Source: Epiperipatus broadwayi (lineage: Eukaryota; Onychophora; Udeonychophora; Euonychophora; Peripatidae). From it: a DNA stretch of 64,000 nt. The notes beneath the pieces are model-generated. The model did no database searches. It had not been told where the DNA came from and saw nothing but the letters and a program-made list of their open reading frames with translations. Positions 21,375-32,799 of this stretch are shown here, piece after piece. The stretch lies in contig JAQFVV010012416.1 of the NCBI GenBank assembly GCA_028023455.1, positions 5,685,594 to 5,749,593 of the forward strand, in the 5' to 3' direction. The translations under genes and the position numbers were made by a program. Positions within the stretch are counted from its first letter, which is position 1. Each line of letters begins with the position of its first letter.

Positions 21375-22574
21375 CCTATTTATTGTAAATAACTTTTTAT
21401 TTCTTTGTAACTAGCAGTTTATCAGAATTTATTCTTAGGTATAATCTTATTTAGTCCTCTTTCCAGATATTATCCAGGATCTTTTTGCATAGGAATCAGA
21501 TATATACACCACTAATCCAGAAACGACAAATTAAAAAAAAAAAAAATTCTGATGTTAATAATAAACATCAACTAGTTTGAAAGTTACCTAACATTTTCAA
21601 ATGCCACAAACCACTTATACAAGGAGAAAGTAGCTACTGACAAATATCATCAAGCTCTTTCATGATAATCCAAGTTAATGAAAGAATTACAAATGATACA
21701 ACTTCATTGTGAAAATTACAGGATGTTCTTAAAGATATAAAATTAGAAATTAATAAACTCACTCTAGATTTCTATAATATGTTAGTTTTGCAATTTTCTT
21801 CCAAGATAATGCCAGTTCTTTATAGAAAGAAGTTACATATTATTATAGCTGAAATTTCGGGAAAACAGAAATTTTTTATTTCAGAAAAGCTCATTCAATA
21901 AATCAAATGATGATAAAAATATATATAGATTTTTGTGATAAAATTAAAAAACAATTTTAAAAAAGTGACGTTTTAATTAAAATGTTTCACTAATGATATT
22001 ACTTTTCCATATATACAAGTTTATGGGTAAATTACTTTTTATAAAATGGGGGAGAGGGGGTATTTGAAAAATTGTATATTTTAAAATGTAAGAGTTTATA
22101 ATTTTCTTAAATAACTTAATAAAAAAAATGTAAAAAAATAATATAAGTGAGAAATGTATAACAAAATCATGTAATATAAGTAGATACTTTATGTGGTATC
22201 ATTTTTCATTTTCCTCAATTGTAATCAACAGCACTGTAGCATTGGAAACATTCCTACAATTCTGGACCTAATTTGATTCTACTTTGTAGTAATCATATAA
22301 TGTCATCTGATCTCATGATCTGAGTATTCAAAATGGTCAACCTTTTATGTTAAATCTAAAATTCGTAATATAATTTCAATCATTTTTCAGAAAATATGTA
22401 ATCCCTTCCTTATGTTATGTACAAAAGAAATTCATAGGAGTCATTGATTGATTAGTATATAATGAATAATAACAATGATAAATTTACTTTTAAAAAAAAA
22501 TCAATTTTATGTTTTGCATAGATGTCTTCTCTCTTAGCTGTTAGCAAAGATAGAGGTTGCATGATTCTTCTTAA
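21375..22574. other. AT-rich stretch, nothing recognised
   Basis: No gene recognised. It contains GGGGGAGAGGGGG at about 22047-22060. The minus-strand frame 22452-22634 overlaps a LINE tail and is a shadow. Confidence 0.45.
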
Positions 22575-22745
22575 AGATGCTGGGTTTGGGAAAAGATAAG
22601 GGGGATTTAGATATAAAGACCATAGAGTTGACAAAGATTGTGTTGTGGAAATGGGATGGAGCAGAATATGGGAAAACTTAGACTGGGGGATGGAAAATAA
22701 AGTGGCTAACAGGTTTCTCTGGGAATAATTGCTGAGAGATTCTTT
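22575..22745 (+). repeat. 3' tail of LINE family L-A
   Basis: GATAAGGGGGATTTAGATAT, GTGGAAATGGGATGGAGCAG and GTGGCTAACAGGTTTCTCTG match, in opposite orientation, the 3' ends at 10385-10560 and 25735-25900. About 170 bp survive; it is a severely 5'-truncated insertion without intact coding sequence. Confidence 0.75.
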
Positions 22746-23689
22746 ACTTCATTTAAGGAGAAGCTACAATACATCACATCACATAACATTATATGACTTC
22801 CTTTACTTATTTTCAACTACTGCATCAGGCACTTGAGTCTATTTAGGCTTTTCTAGCACCACAAGCTTGAATAATCAATAAAAATTAAAATAAAGTATTA
22901 CACTCAAATCTTTAGATTTATTTCTGGCTATTGATTTTCATTAATGAGGGATTTGGAAATGTCATTATTTTCTAATGTCCACTGATTGCTCCAGCATATG
23001 ATAGATGGCTCTGGGTTAGAGTAATTAGAGTGGATTGTAGATCTGATGCAGTTACGATATAGTTTTTTCTTAGATGGTTATTACACAAACATGAATCATT
23101 ATAATTATGCATATCTGATTTAATAAGATTGAACTTTTGTTTTTGAAATACCTTTTGATTTAAAGCTCTTCATGGGTGATAATCACTGTTCCTTTTTTTA
23201 TTCATACTAACAGATTTCCTACAGATGAATGTAAATGGTGTTCGCTCTCTTACTTTTTTAATCAGCCCTTATTTCATATCTTTGTGATTATGAGTTATCT
23301 TAAATCACAAAACTAAATGTACACTCTGTACTAATGTGATTGTTGTAACCATTATTATTGACTGCGATGATTATTGACACTGTCAATAATCACATGTTTT
23401 TATACATGATACAAAGTATTCTGGTAGGAGATTAAACTTGTGAAGGTTTCAAAGACTCATGAATTTGTTAGTAGCCATAGTTACGCAGAATTATAGTTAT
23501 CTATTAATGTATGATTGAGGAAAAAAAATTAATGCCCATGGAAAACAACCAATTGCAAGCAATTGGAAAACCAAACCATAAGCAAATTTGTACATTACAT
23601 GATTTTGACTCACATATGACTTATGTAAACAATTAATAGCTAAGACAATAAAGCCAATTACTCAAGGCTTGCAGAATCTGGAAGTCATA
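22746..23689. other. Non-coding DNA with one small hairpin
   Basis: Contains a perfect 12 bp stem, TGATTATTGACA-C-TGTCAATAATCA, at 23368-23392. ATTTCTGGCTATTGATTTTC and CACTGATTGCTCCAGC at 22920-22995 may be a very worn family-F remnant. No gene. Confidence 0.45.
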
Positions 23690-23910
23690 ATTGATTAATT
23701 AATTAGATAATTTCAGAACAGGTTATATTTGCCTGATTAATGTGGTTTGTTTAAACTTCTTTGCATTATTAATCTCACAATCTCTGGTCAAGCTGCAATC
23801 TTTAATATCTATATAAACATATTACATGATATATAAAGATGGTACTACTTTTATTCTTAAAGAAGATTGCCTTGACTACAGGTTGAGATTGTGTGCAAAT
23901 AAAAAGTCAA
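23690..23910 (+). repeat. Repeat family T2, solitary copy
   Basis: GGTTATATTTGCCTGATTAA, GTTTAAACTTCTTTG, ATCTCTGGTCAAGCTGCAAT and CTTTAATATCTATATAAACA match the tandem dimer at 48.5-49.2 kb in the same order, ending GATTGCCTTGACTACAGGTT. The frame at 23826-24077 runs off the repeat and has no domain. Confidence 0.65.
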
Positions 23911-24642
23911 TATGTGCATCAGTTTTTTATTTGTTTTATCAATGTCAACACCTCATGGAATATATTTCAGTGCTTATTTTTATTTGTTACAAACTATTTT
24001 CATATTGTTTCACAGTATTTGAAAAAAAAAAATTCAACCTGTGTAAATGTCAACTTAAGCAAAAAGATATAAAATAAACTATTTACATAAAATCAAGAAG
24101 ACATATATATAAATTAATAATTTTTAACTGATGTTATCGCTGAAATATTTTAAATATGCGGAAATAAAAATATACGGTATTTAAAATATTTCAGTATATA
24201 TATATATTATTATATTTTGATTTACAAGTATCAATATTCTGCATTCACAACTTTGGCATCAATCATTTTAGATAAATAAATTAATAATTATCAATAATCA
24301 ATTATTAAACTAGAAATTATCTCTGGCCCAGATATAAACTTTAAATCTCAGTTAAGGATTAACGCATCTATTTTTTAAATTAAGTTTGAATTTTTCCTCA
24401 AAACATTAAACAATTCAATCAGATGAGCGAAATAATCCATTATACAACTACAAGTAAAATATTGTCATCATAAACTTTACACAAACATTAAATACTGTAT
24501 ATATTTTAAAGATCAATAAGACTATGATTGTGAATAAAGAAAATATTTCACTTTTACTTTTATATATATTATATTAGTTAGATCTTACATTAAAGAGGAA
24601 CTAAAGAAAAACTATATTAGGACTACAAAAAAAAAAAAACCC
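23911..24642. other. AT-rich DNA with one 17 bp perfect stem
   Basis: CTGAAATATTTTAAATA (24140-24156) and TATTTAAAATATTTCAG (24178-24194) form a perfect stem with a 21-base loop. The rest shows nothing recognised. Confidence 0.5.
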
Positions 24643-24765
24643 CGCATATGACTTTATTGGTCAAGAGTTCATAAAAAGTTTGAGCGACAGAGTTGTGAGC
24701 ACTAGAATCAGTCCTGAGACATCCCAATTCCAAATCGTACGTTCTACCAACTGCGCTGACCAAGT
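24643..24765 (-). repeat. tRNA-derived SINE (related to 10.1 kb copy)
   Basis: The minus-strand head GGTCAGCGCAGTTGGTAGAA is a good tRNA 5' half with A-box. The following part matches the 10045-10210 copy through AACTTTTTATGAACTC. The B-box region is worn. The plus-strand frame beginning at 24680 crosses it and is not a gene. Confidence 0.65.
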
Positions 24766-24888
24766 AAATTTATCTTATATATATAAAAAAAAAAAACATC
24801 ATCACAAAACTATACATATCATATTAAGTTGCATGTACATGTCTTTATACATATATATATATACTCACCTACAAATTAAAGAAATGAG

Positions 24889-25023
24889 CAAAAAGTTTAG
24901 ACTTTTTTTTCTCATGTGTCATAGCATCAACCGGAAGCGAACCCGCTAACCCGGAACAATTGCTTGTAAAACAGCTGTCGCTGACCTCTCGACCACCAAT
25001 TCTTGACAAAAAGTTTAGACTTT
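24889..25023 (-). mobile_element. Short tRNA-like SINE with perfect 17 bp target-site duplication
   Basis: CAAAAAGTTTAGACTTT occurs at 24889-24905 and again at 25007-25023. Between them on the minus strand is the tRNA-like unit 25002-24924: head AATTGGTGG, anticodon arm GTTTTACAAGCAA, GCGGGTTCGCTTCC as B-box, end GATGC. It is enclosed by GTCAA and TATGAC, then CACATGAG and a poly(A) that appears as the T-run at 24903-24910. The duplication and tail are the textbook result of LINE-driven insertion; the whole insert is only about 100 bp. Confidence 0.88.
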
Positions 25024-25046
25024 GTGGCTAATTATTCCGATGTATA

Positions 25047-25265
25047 AATATATAAAATGCGCTAAAACTCACGAGCACACAAAGCTGTAGACAAAGAAAT
25101 CTTAATACTGTAGATTGATAGAAACTAAATATATGTATCTAAATATGTGGCTAAGCGACCCTCGAAAGCGCTTAGCCACATATTTAGATAAATATATTTA
25201 GTTTCTATCAATGTACAGTATTAAGATTTCTTGTGTGTTCCTGCGTTTTAGCGCATTTTATATAT
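25047..25265. mobile_element. Foldback (MITE-like) element, ~220 bp
   Basis: Arms of ~100 bp are reverse complements: TATAAAATGCGCTAAAAC versus GTTTTAGCGCATTTTATA, AAATCTTAATACTGTAGATT versus ATGTACAGTATTAAGATTT, and CTAAATATGTGGCTAAGCG versus CGCTTAGCCACATATTTAG. The loop is only a few bases (ACCCTCGAAA). It begins about 25 bp beyond the SINE duplication at 25023. Confidence 0.88.
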
Positions 25266-25734
25266 CTACAAATTATAGATTGAAGTTTTACGTAATATTT
25301 TTTTTTTTTAATTTTCAATGACTTTAAGGAATAAATAGTTAAATTTGAGATTATGTGCAGCAACGCATATGAAAATTTTAATTGAAAAATTATTTATATT
25401 TCTAAATAAATTGGCTTCTTTAAATCTTGATATTTCCAGACCCTAATAGTTTAAAAATAACTGACAGCGAAATTGGTGTCTTTATTTCCACTTTAAAACT
25501 TTTTTTTACGTAAATCCATAATTTTATATGAAAAGCATTATAAATAAATTAATTTAAAATCTTTTAAAAGTTTACTTTATTTATTATCTAAATAATTCCT
25601 GCTAAAATAAAGTGAAATTTTTTATAATATCATACACTATTTTAAATCGTATGACTCCAACCAAAAATTATATAAAGTAACTTGTTTCTACAGTGCAATA
25701 CGATGCAGTACGGCTCCTTTCTTGACATCAGGAA

Positions 25735-26170
25735 TCTCTCTGCCACTATGCCCAGAGAGAGCTGTTAACCATCTTCCCTTTCCATTCCCCACCTGTTTTT
25801 CCCATATTCTTCTCTATCCTGCTCCATCCCATTTCCACAACATTATTTTTGTCTCTCTGTAGCTTTTATATCTAAATCCCCCTTATCTTTTACAAAACCC
25901 AGCATAAAAATCAAGAACCCACCTACTGTATAATCACTTTGTTTATATTTATTCTCCCACAACTTCATTATGTGTACTCTTTCTGCTTTAGGCATTTACA
26001 TTCAATTAACAGATGCCTATTTTTTTTTATGCCTTCCTTATATAACTTGCAGACTAAATCACCCATATTTCTCCATTTATGTGTATTTCCCTTGATGCTA
26101 ATGGTCCTGTTTGAGTCTTAAAACAGTAAACTACTTTCTCCTTGCTATTTACTTCTATATAGATTTAAAC
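25735..26170 (-). pseudogene. LINE family L-A, C-terminus and 3' end
   Basis: On the minus strand a frame reads GDLVCKLYKEGIKKNRHLLI then ECKC, the same C-terminal zinc-like motif as at 10650-10728. The 3' end GCCACTATGCCCAGAGAGAG on the plus strand matches 10405. It stops soon after and is 5'-truncated near 26170. The plus-strand frame at 25939-26121 is a shadow. Confidence 0.75.
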
Positions 26171-26649
26171 TAGTTCTCCAAGTTGTAGTATTTACAGAAC
26201 CCATCTAATATGTCCATGACTTGGAATTGAAATCCAGGCTGCATAAAAAATTGTAAGCCAGATTAAAACCTCAACAAATGTTCTTGGGTTCCAAGTAGGT
26301 TTAGGATTTTTCTTTCTGATAGCCAACCCATAAACAAACCAACTAACTACCCAATACAGATCATTTACTGGGTATCAAACTATTTATAACTAGAAGATAA
26401 AATCACCCTAAATTTTCTTCATGGCAAATGTAAATGTGATAAATGTGTTCTCTTTACTGTTGTTTTATGAAGGTTGTTAGAAAGACCTGTTTGTCTTTAA
26501 TTGTATTAGTTGTTTCTGTGTTTTATTTTTTTTTTTTGTAATAATATGTGAAATCGCAAAATGCCATTAACATCATAATTATTAATATAATTTCATTTTA
26601 AACCACTAAGCATCACATGATCACTATCTCTTATACTAACACATAATTG
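26171..26649. other. Non-coding DNA, nothing recognised
   Basis: A short phrase near 26222-26245 (CTTGGAATTGAAATCCAGGC) resembles a B-box but no matching A-box could be placed. Confidence 0.4.
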
Positions 26650-26814
26650 TTATTAAACAAGGCAAAATTCTCTTTATACAGTAGTGCCACCCTGTGCCAA
26701 CCAGAGTAATCAATGGATAGAGATTTTATGCACAAGCCTTCTGGTATTCATTGATTACTCTGGCTGGCACAGGATGGCACTATTATATGGAGAGAGCTTT
26801 GCCTTGTTTAATAA
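26650..26814. mobile_element. Foldback family F, compact full copy
   Basis: A nearly complete 165 bp palindrome. TTATTAAACAAGGCAAA pairs with TTTGCCTTGTTTAATAA at the edges, then CAGTAGTGCCACCCTGTG with CACAGGATGGCACTATTAT, then AGAGTAATCAATGGATA with TATTCATTGATTACTCT. Its loop is tiny, unlike the copy at 46 kb which holds ~190 bp of extra sequence. Non-coding. Confidence 0.9.
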
Positions 26815-27004
26815 TTTCATTTTCAGAATCATCTACCTACTATAATTAGTTTTAGAATTAATTCAAATATTATTAGATAATTATCATATTGTTAGCAATG
26901 GTCCTTCTGTCACTGGATGATTTTATTGTTAGCAATAGTCACATATGCACTGTAACATCACCATATTGCCAAAATAATATTTTTATTGTTGAAATTTCAT
27001 ATAC

Positions 27005-27475
27005 TTATCTCTGAGGGTCCATTCAAATACTCCTGGTTTCTTCTCTGTTCTTTTTTAAAAATATTTTTTCTTGAGTGCAAGGTTAATTAAAAACTTAAAC
27101 ATTATGTACTGCCACACTAAGGTGATTTGCAGGATTATTTGACAATATCCTACAAATAACTTCTTTGAATTTTCTTCTTTGCATCTTTCCCTCTCTATTC
27201 AATATTTTCATATTTTCCCAGTTGAATATATGTTCATTAGTATATATATGGTCTGCTAATGTAGACACATCTGTTTTTCTTTTTTAATTAATAATTTGTG
27301 TTGTTTCAATTTCTTTTCAACAGAGCAACTGTTCTCACCAACATTCACATGGTTTTTATAGATGTAGTTTTTGTTTTTCAGCAATTCAAGTTTAGGTTTT
27401 ATAGATGTTAGAATTTCTCAAAGTGTGGTATAGCTTTGAAAAACTGTTCTAATGTAATATTGACTGCAGATTTTT
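27005..27475 (-). pseudogene. Penelope-like element, 3' part (inverted)
   Basis: On the minus strand: YYIRTVFQSYTTL then a linker, then NEHIFNWENMKILNREGKMQ and RRKFKE. These are the region after the reverse transcriptase and the end of the GIY-YIG-type endonuclease region in Penelope-like elements (the FNW..KIL..E....R..KE pattern). The plus-strand copy starting near 27500 has the same segments (NIRTALQNHITL; FNWGNTKILVREEKVQRKKF). Stops break the frame. It lies head to head with that copy. Confidence 0.75.
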
Positions 27476-27499
27476 TAAAATTTGTCTTCTATTTGGTAT

Positions 27500-28732
27500 G
27501 CATGGATACACTATTGTCACAATAAGTTTTCCCTTTTGATGTTTTTGTTGTCTATTAAAGATTTTCTTGATGACAGTTCATGGATAACCATTCTTCAAGA
27601 GAGTTTGTATTTGGTAGATTTTTTTTCAAATCATTGGTCTCTGAACAAACTTCCTTTGCTTTGTTCCATAGTGATATAATCCCATGTTTTGTGCTTCTGG
27701 CATGATTGGATTACTTTCAATATAGCTCAGAATTCTTCCAACAATATCAAGAGATGGCCATGGGTTCATTACTGTCACCCACTCTTAGCAATATTTACAT
27801 AGCAGAATTTGAAAACACAGCCACAAATACTGCATTTTCACCTAAAGTTTGACTTCATTTTGTTTATGATATTTTAATTGAATTGTATTTCCACATAGTG
27901 AAGCATGGTTACAGACATTCTAGGTGCACATCAATAACATATCTCCTTTAATTAAATTTGCAATGGAATTGGAACAAAAACAAAATTTGGCAATCTTAGA
28001 TCTTCTTGTGACAAGATTCCCTCATGGCAAAGTCAAAACAACAGTTTATAGAAACCCAATACTCACTGGTAAGTACTTAGTATATACATTCAATCATACC
28101 AAAATCACAAAACATGGTGTTATATTATCACTATAGAACAGAGCAAAAGAAGTTCATTCAGAAGCCAGTGATTTGAAAAAAAAAAAAAATCTGCATAAAT
28201 CAAACATTCATGAAGAATAGTTATCCATCAGCTGTCATCAAAAAGACAACAGAAACAGACACTAAAACAAAAAAATTATTGGTACTATAATGTATATGAG
28301 GAAGAGAAGAGGACAAATTAAAGAAAATGTGCAATCAATATAACATTAGAACAGCTTTGCAAAACCATATCACACTTTGAGGAATCCTAACATCTACAAA
28401 GTTTAAACTTGAATTGATGAATAACAAAACTGCAGTTATGAAATTCCATGTGAACATGGAAGAAAATATATTCTTAAGACCAATTGCCCTGTTGACAACT
28501 GATTGAAAGGACACACACTAATAATAAGAAAAGAAAAAGCAGATGGGTCTTCAGAAATATGTGTGTGTTAATGAACATATGTTCAATTGGGGAAATACAA
28601 AAATATTGGTTAGAGAAGAAAAAGTGCAAAGAAAAAAATTCAAGGAAACTGCTCATATGACAGTGGCATGTAATCCTAAAAGTCAACCAAGTGTGGCAAT
28701 GCATAATATCTGGAAAAGCTTTAATTAACCTT
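27500..28732 (+). pseudogene. Penelope-like element, RT to endonuclease end
   Basis: Segments in order: ~27713-27815, YFQYSSEFFQQYQEMAMGSL then LSPTLSNIYIAEFE, the PLE reverse transcriptase motif (family form MAMGSPLSP..ANIYME.FE). At ~27850 HFVYDILIEL stands where the family has YVDD, so a catalytic Asp is lost. At 27924-28136, SPLIKFAMELEQKQNLAILD and KTTVYRNPILTGKYL form the conserved block after the catalytic box. At ~28335-28380 NIRTALQNHITL. At 28543-28728 FNWGNTKILVREEKVQRKKF, the end of the GIY-YIG endonuclease region. Several frames and stops; inactive. The minus-strand frame 28474-28887 is a shadow. Confidence 0.85.
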
Positions 28733-28842
28733 GCTTTTAGGAAAGAGTATTGAAAAAAAGAAACCAAAGTGGAGGAATCAGGAGGATTTGAACCAACCCT
28801 CATTGATAAGTATATAAAATTTTGACTGCTGCTTGCTTTGAA

Positions 28843-28960
28843 AGAATATCTCAGTTGGTTAATGTTATCGTAAAATTCAATATTCAAGAATCTACAGGTG
28901 TAAGTTCAAGTCTTGTGCTAGAATTGTCACTGTTCTGGCCAATAACACCTGATGAAAAGT
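28843..28960 (+). repeat. tRNA-derived SINE head
   Basis: A-box ATATCTCAGTTGGTTAATG (28845-28863) and B-box TGTAAGTTCAAGTCTTG (28898-28914) are in correct order and spacing. The sequence is clearly tRNA-derived but lacks a closed acceptor stem. It begins ~110 bp after the PLE coding remnant. Confidence 0.65.
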
Positions 28961-29721
28961 GGAAAATAATAGAACTTGATGTTGTGTAATCTACTAACCT
29001 GCATTGTCTTTGTGTGTTATCACAAACAGTTGCTTGTATGATAAATGCTTGAAATAGGTCGTCCTGTATTATATTGCAAAATTATGTACAGGTAAAAAAA
29101 ACTAATTTATATATACAAATATATTAATTACATATTTGTACACAGTACTGTTTTAGGAATTTATTTTGTCAGCATATATTTATTAATTGTATGTTTTTAC
29201 ATTAGTTTAGTAATTTACTTTGTGGACAAAATAACCAGAACTTATAGGATCTTTTTATGAAATATTTTGTTTTGTTGTTGTTGTTTTTTTTATTTTTTGA
29301 TGAAATTTGAAATTTTTTATGTCGATTAAACCAAATACCTGGAACAATTTATAGGTACTATAGGTGAGATATTGAGTGTCATTTATTGTTTGGTTGTAGC
29401 AACGAAAGTTTGGTGGCTATCCCTACTATCAAAAATATTCTAAAGCACTTACTTAAATGGTATATCTTTATAGATTAATATTTTCTATCTTTTCTAATTT
29501 AAATGTAGTTTCTTAAATATTTTTAATCATATAATCTTTTATTTTTCAAATTATGCTTCAATTTAAATCTAAAAACATCATCATCATAATAATAATCTTC
29601 AATTCATTTATTTGTAAATAACAGCTTAGTAGCCACAAGTTTTTACAATAGTAATATATATATATAGGTGTCCCTTACATAATATGTCTAAGTTTATTTT
29701 AAAAGTGTCTTTCATTTAAAT
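28961..29721. other. Non-coding DNA, nothing recognised
   Basis: AT-rich with T-rich stretch near 29266-29298. No gene. Confidence 0.45.
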
Positions 29722-29810
29722 GAACAACAACAACAACACTACTGCTGCTGCTGCTACTGCCACTGCTGCCACCGCCACCACCACCACCACTACTACTACT
29801 ACTGCTACAG
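29722..29810. repeat. Compound trinucleotide repeat
   Basis: AAC units pass into CTG/CTA, then CAC, then TAC units. GC-rich relative to surroundings. Likely polymorphic; no reading frame of note. Confidence 0.9.
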
Positions 29811-30829
29811 TTCTGCAGTTAATCTTAGGGTTGTCATGTTCATTTCAAGAGCTCCTGTTTCAAATCTTAAAAATTTGCATAATATTATTTTTTTAAAAGA
29901 TAAATTTTAAGTCATCACAAAGACTGAACTTAACCTCATTGGATAACACTCTAGTTATAAAAAAATTTCATATGCAAGAAAAAATATTTCATTAATGGCA
30001 GTAAACCTTAGTATTGCTAGGCAACAAGGAAAAATTTCAGGGTTTAAACCCCCAAAGATCATTTAAAATCAGCAATATTTCAGGTAAACTTAACATATAT
30101 TGAACCAATTATTAACAAATAATTATTCACACATCTTTTCTGAGATAATTTTTAAATTTACAAAAGCTTTTTCTTAAAAAAATTACATTTTTAAATCGTT
30201 AAAACCAATCAAAATGGCTGCCATACAATCACATGACCAAGTGGTTGGCACCAAAACCTATTCTATCATATCCGATTTATTTCATGAAAAAACATGCCAG
30301 CATCCTCAAGAACAATTTTTATGTCAGCAATAGCAAAGATATTTCAAGTTCATTAATGACTAAGCCAATTTGAAGTTTCTGAACAACCAATGCAAATAGC
30401 ATTTAAAACCTAGACTTAAAAACACAAGATTGTAACCCAACTCCTTATGGTGTGGATGCTTAAATGCTGACAGCAACTTGTCAAAATTTATTATGACCAT
30501 GTCAGAAGGGATATTTTGCATAATTTAAGACATTTTCCCTTCGAGTCCATCATTATATCAGCCACAAATTCCAACTACTCTCTATATCACTTCCACCCCA
30601 CTCTCTGCTCCAACATCACACCAGGGTGAATTCTGCAATAAATACTGCACTACTTGAGAGTACCACATTATATGTACTTCATCAACCCACTAATCCAAAA
30701 AAAGTTTACAAGATCACTCCACCAACTTCCCTCATATGAACTTTAAATGCTCAGCACATGAACAATAAGACTTAGTGTTGACACCTATAATAGTCACTAA
30801 CTAATAAACACAATTTATATAAAACCATA
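29811..30829. other. Non-coding DNA, possibly upstream part of a retroelement
   Basis: No motif recognised in any frame. GCTAGGCAACAAGG...CAGGGTTTAAACCCCC at 30018-30054 is weakly tRNA-like. The composition becomes C-rich on the plus strand after 30520, continuous with the duplicated module that follows. Confidence 0.4.
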
Positions 30830-31130
30830 TACCAATGGAACACTAACTCCACTCATCCTCCCTAAATGTATTAACAAATATTGCCACGTGCCTTCATGTA
30901 TTTATCTCCTAATGCTTTTGTAAAATTTATGTAAATTTAATTTGAAATATGTATTTTGTTATGCAACAATTATTAATCTTCCAACTACTGTAAATCACAT
31001 TTTTTTAATCATAAGCAAAATTGTAAACCCTCATTATGTATGTAATCTCATATATCAAATTGTATCTAAAAACTCACGTTTTCACATGCAATTTATGTAA
31101 CACATGAACAATATGACAGTTATGAAAACT
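30830..31130 (+). repeat. Duplicated ~320 bp module, unit 1
   Basis: CAATTTATATAAAACCATAT, CATGTATTTATCTCCTAATG, TTTGTTATGCAACAATTATT and TGTATCTAAAAACTCACG reappear, diverged but in order, at 31150-31440 (offset about 320 bp). Confidence 0.7.
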
Positions 31131-31149
31131 AGTCCTTCCCTCTAAATAG

Positions 31150-31520
31150 GCCCAATTTATATACAATCATATATTAATCTAATACCAACTCTGAGCCCAC
31201 ACCCCATATATGTTTTCCCTCATACTATCATGGGCTTACATGTATTTTTCTCAATATGCCATTTAAAAAATTTATATAAACCTAATTTGACACATGCATT
31301 TTGTTATATAATGATCATTCTTCTTTCAATTACTGTTATGTTTTTTTCCCTATCACATGCGAGATTATAAATCCTTATTACATATGTAATATCGTGTATT
31401 AACTTGTATCTAAAATCTTAAGTTTTCCTATGTAACTCATGTAACCCTTTTTGAGTCTTAATAAAGTTTACCTTTGAGAAAATAAAATAATAATAATAAC
31501 AACAACAATAATAATACAAC
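31150..31520 (+). repeat. Duplicated module unit 2 with AATAAA and TAA-type tail
   Basis: Second unit, ending in CTTAATAAAGTTTACCTTTG then AATAATAATAACAACAAC. A polyadenylation-type AATAAA followed by a TAA/AAC simple tail is the usual end of a retroposed element, so the pair of modules is probably the tandemly duplicated 3' untranslated region of an unidentified LINE or SINE-like element. Confidence 0.6.
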
Positions 31521-31714
31521 TATTTCCAAAATCTTATGCAAATAATTCTATACATACTTCTATTATTATATACTTTTTTAAATTATATTTTTAATTCAAA
31601 ATCTTATCTCTGTATTTTAATTAAATTATATATATAATTTTATACTGGTAGAATTAAAAGGTTTATTTTATATATCTTGATAAATTAATAAATAATAGTT
31701 AATTATGAAAATAA

Positions 31715-31835
31715 TGGAATGGCTTTATTTCTTGGAAGTTTGTAAGAAGTTGAAGATCTGGAAATGACAGTATGTGTGAGATCCAAGGACTTTAAGCTCC
31801 AGAATTTGCCATTCTATCACAGTACCAAAATAACT
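31715..31835 (-). repeat. SINE-like family G, copy 2
   Basis: GGCTTTATTTCTTGGAAGTT, GATCCAAGGACTTTAAGCTC and TTGCCATTCTATCACAGTAC align with 13286-13410 and 58010-58125. Confidence 0.5.
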
Positions 31836-31987
31836 TGCTTTTATAATTTATGATTATTTGTAAATGAAAAAACATAATTGAAGGTTACAAATAAAGATGT
31901 CTTTGCAATCTATATATAAAAAGATATTAATATAAATAACTAATATAACAATTATGAAGAAGTATATATATAATTTGATAATGCATT

Positions 31988-32075
31988 TAGGTATTTTGCT
32001 TGCACTGAAGAAGTCTGTTACACAATCGAAACTATAAGCATAAAAATAAATTCTCTACAAGTAAATGCATATGTG
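31988..32075 (+). repeat. Degenerate hammerhead-like repeat (family H)
   Basis: CTGAAGAAGTCTGTTACACA then ATCGAAACTATAAGC resembles the family-H core at 52972 (CTGATGAAGACTG...CAGTCGAAA) but stem II no longer pairs well. Followed by AAAATAAATTCTC and ...AAATGCATATGTGC as in the other copies. Confidence 0.5.
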
Positions 32076-32799
32076 CAATAGTATATCTATTGTAAATATA
32101 ACCAATGCAAAAATGGGGGGGGAGGTTTGAATAATTTCTTTTAATTGAATTGCAATAGGTCATAATCATACTGTTTGTTAGTATTACTTCCTTGATCATT
32201 ATATTATCATCATATGTTAACATTATGATAATTGGATCATCACCGTATTGTTAGTAATTAGTTCTACTATTACTAGATCATCAGCCATTATTGCTACATT
32301 TACAATAGCAAATTAAATCCAAATGTTGTTTTGCTTTATGATGGTACTATCAGAAAGCCTTAGAACTTCAAATTACAGCTATCCATCTTTAATCCGTAAG
32401 GTAATAATGATAGAAAGTTTCAAATAACTAATAATTATGTTCGGTGAAAAATTGACAATTGGGTATTAAAAGAAGGGAATAAGGGCAAGTCAGTTCCTGG
32501 TATGAGATTCCATCACATTATAGTCACTTTTTTAATAATTGGATTATAATACATAGGATAACATAAATTGTATTGGATTTATTGTATATTTTAATTAAAT
32601 TTGACCAGATATCTATTTACCAAGCAAATGTGGAAGATTAGCTAGTTGCAGATAGATCAATTGCTAAAATATATTAAGCTTGCTAAGGAAATCTTCAACT
32701 AATTAAAAACAAAGTTCTAAGTTCTAAATGGTTTTGATTTCTAGATTATGGGCATAAAATAATAATTAATATTTCACATTGAAATCTGACACAATCTAA
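32076..32799. other. Non-coding DNA, nothing recognised
   Basis: No gene. A G-run lies at 32115-32122. The minus-strand frame 32032-32223 has no domain. Confidence 0.4.

Noticed and set aside
28474-28887. Minus-strand 137-codon frame, the third longest open frame in the window
   Set aside because: It runs antisense across the end of the Penelope-like element and into a SINE; the sense strand carries the recognisable motifs.
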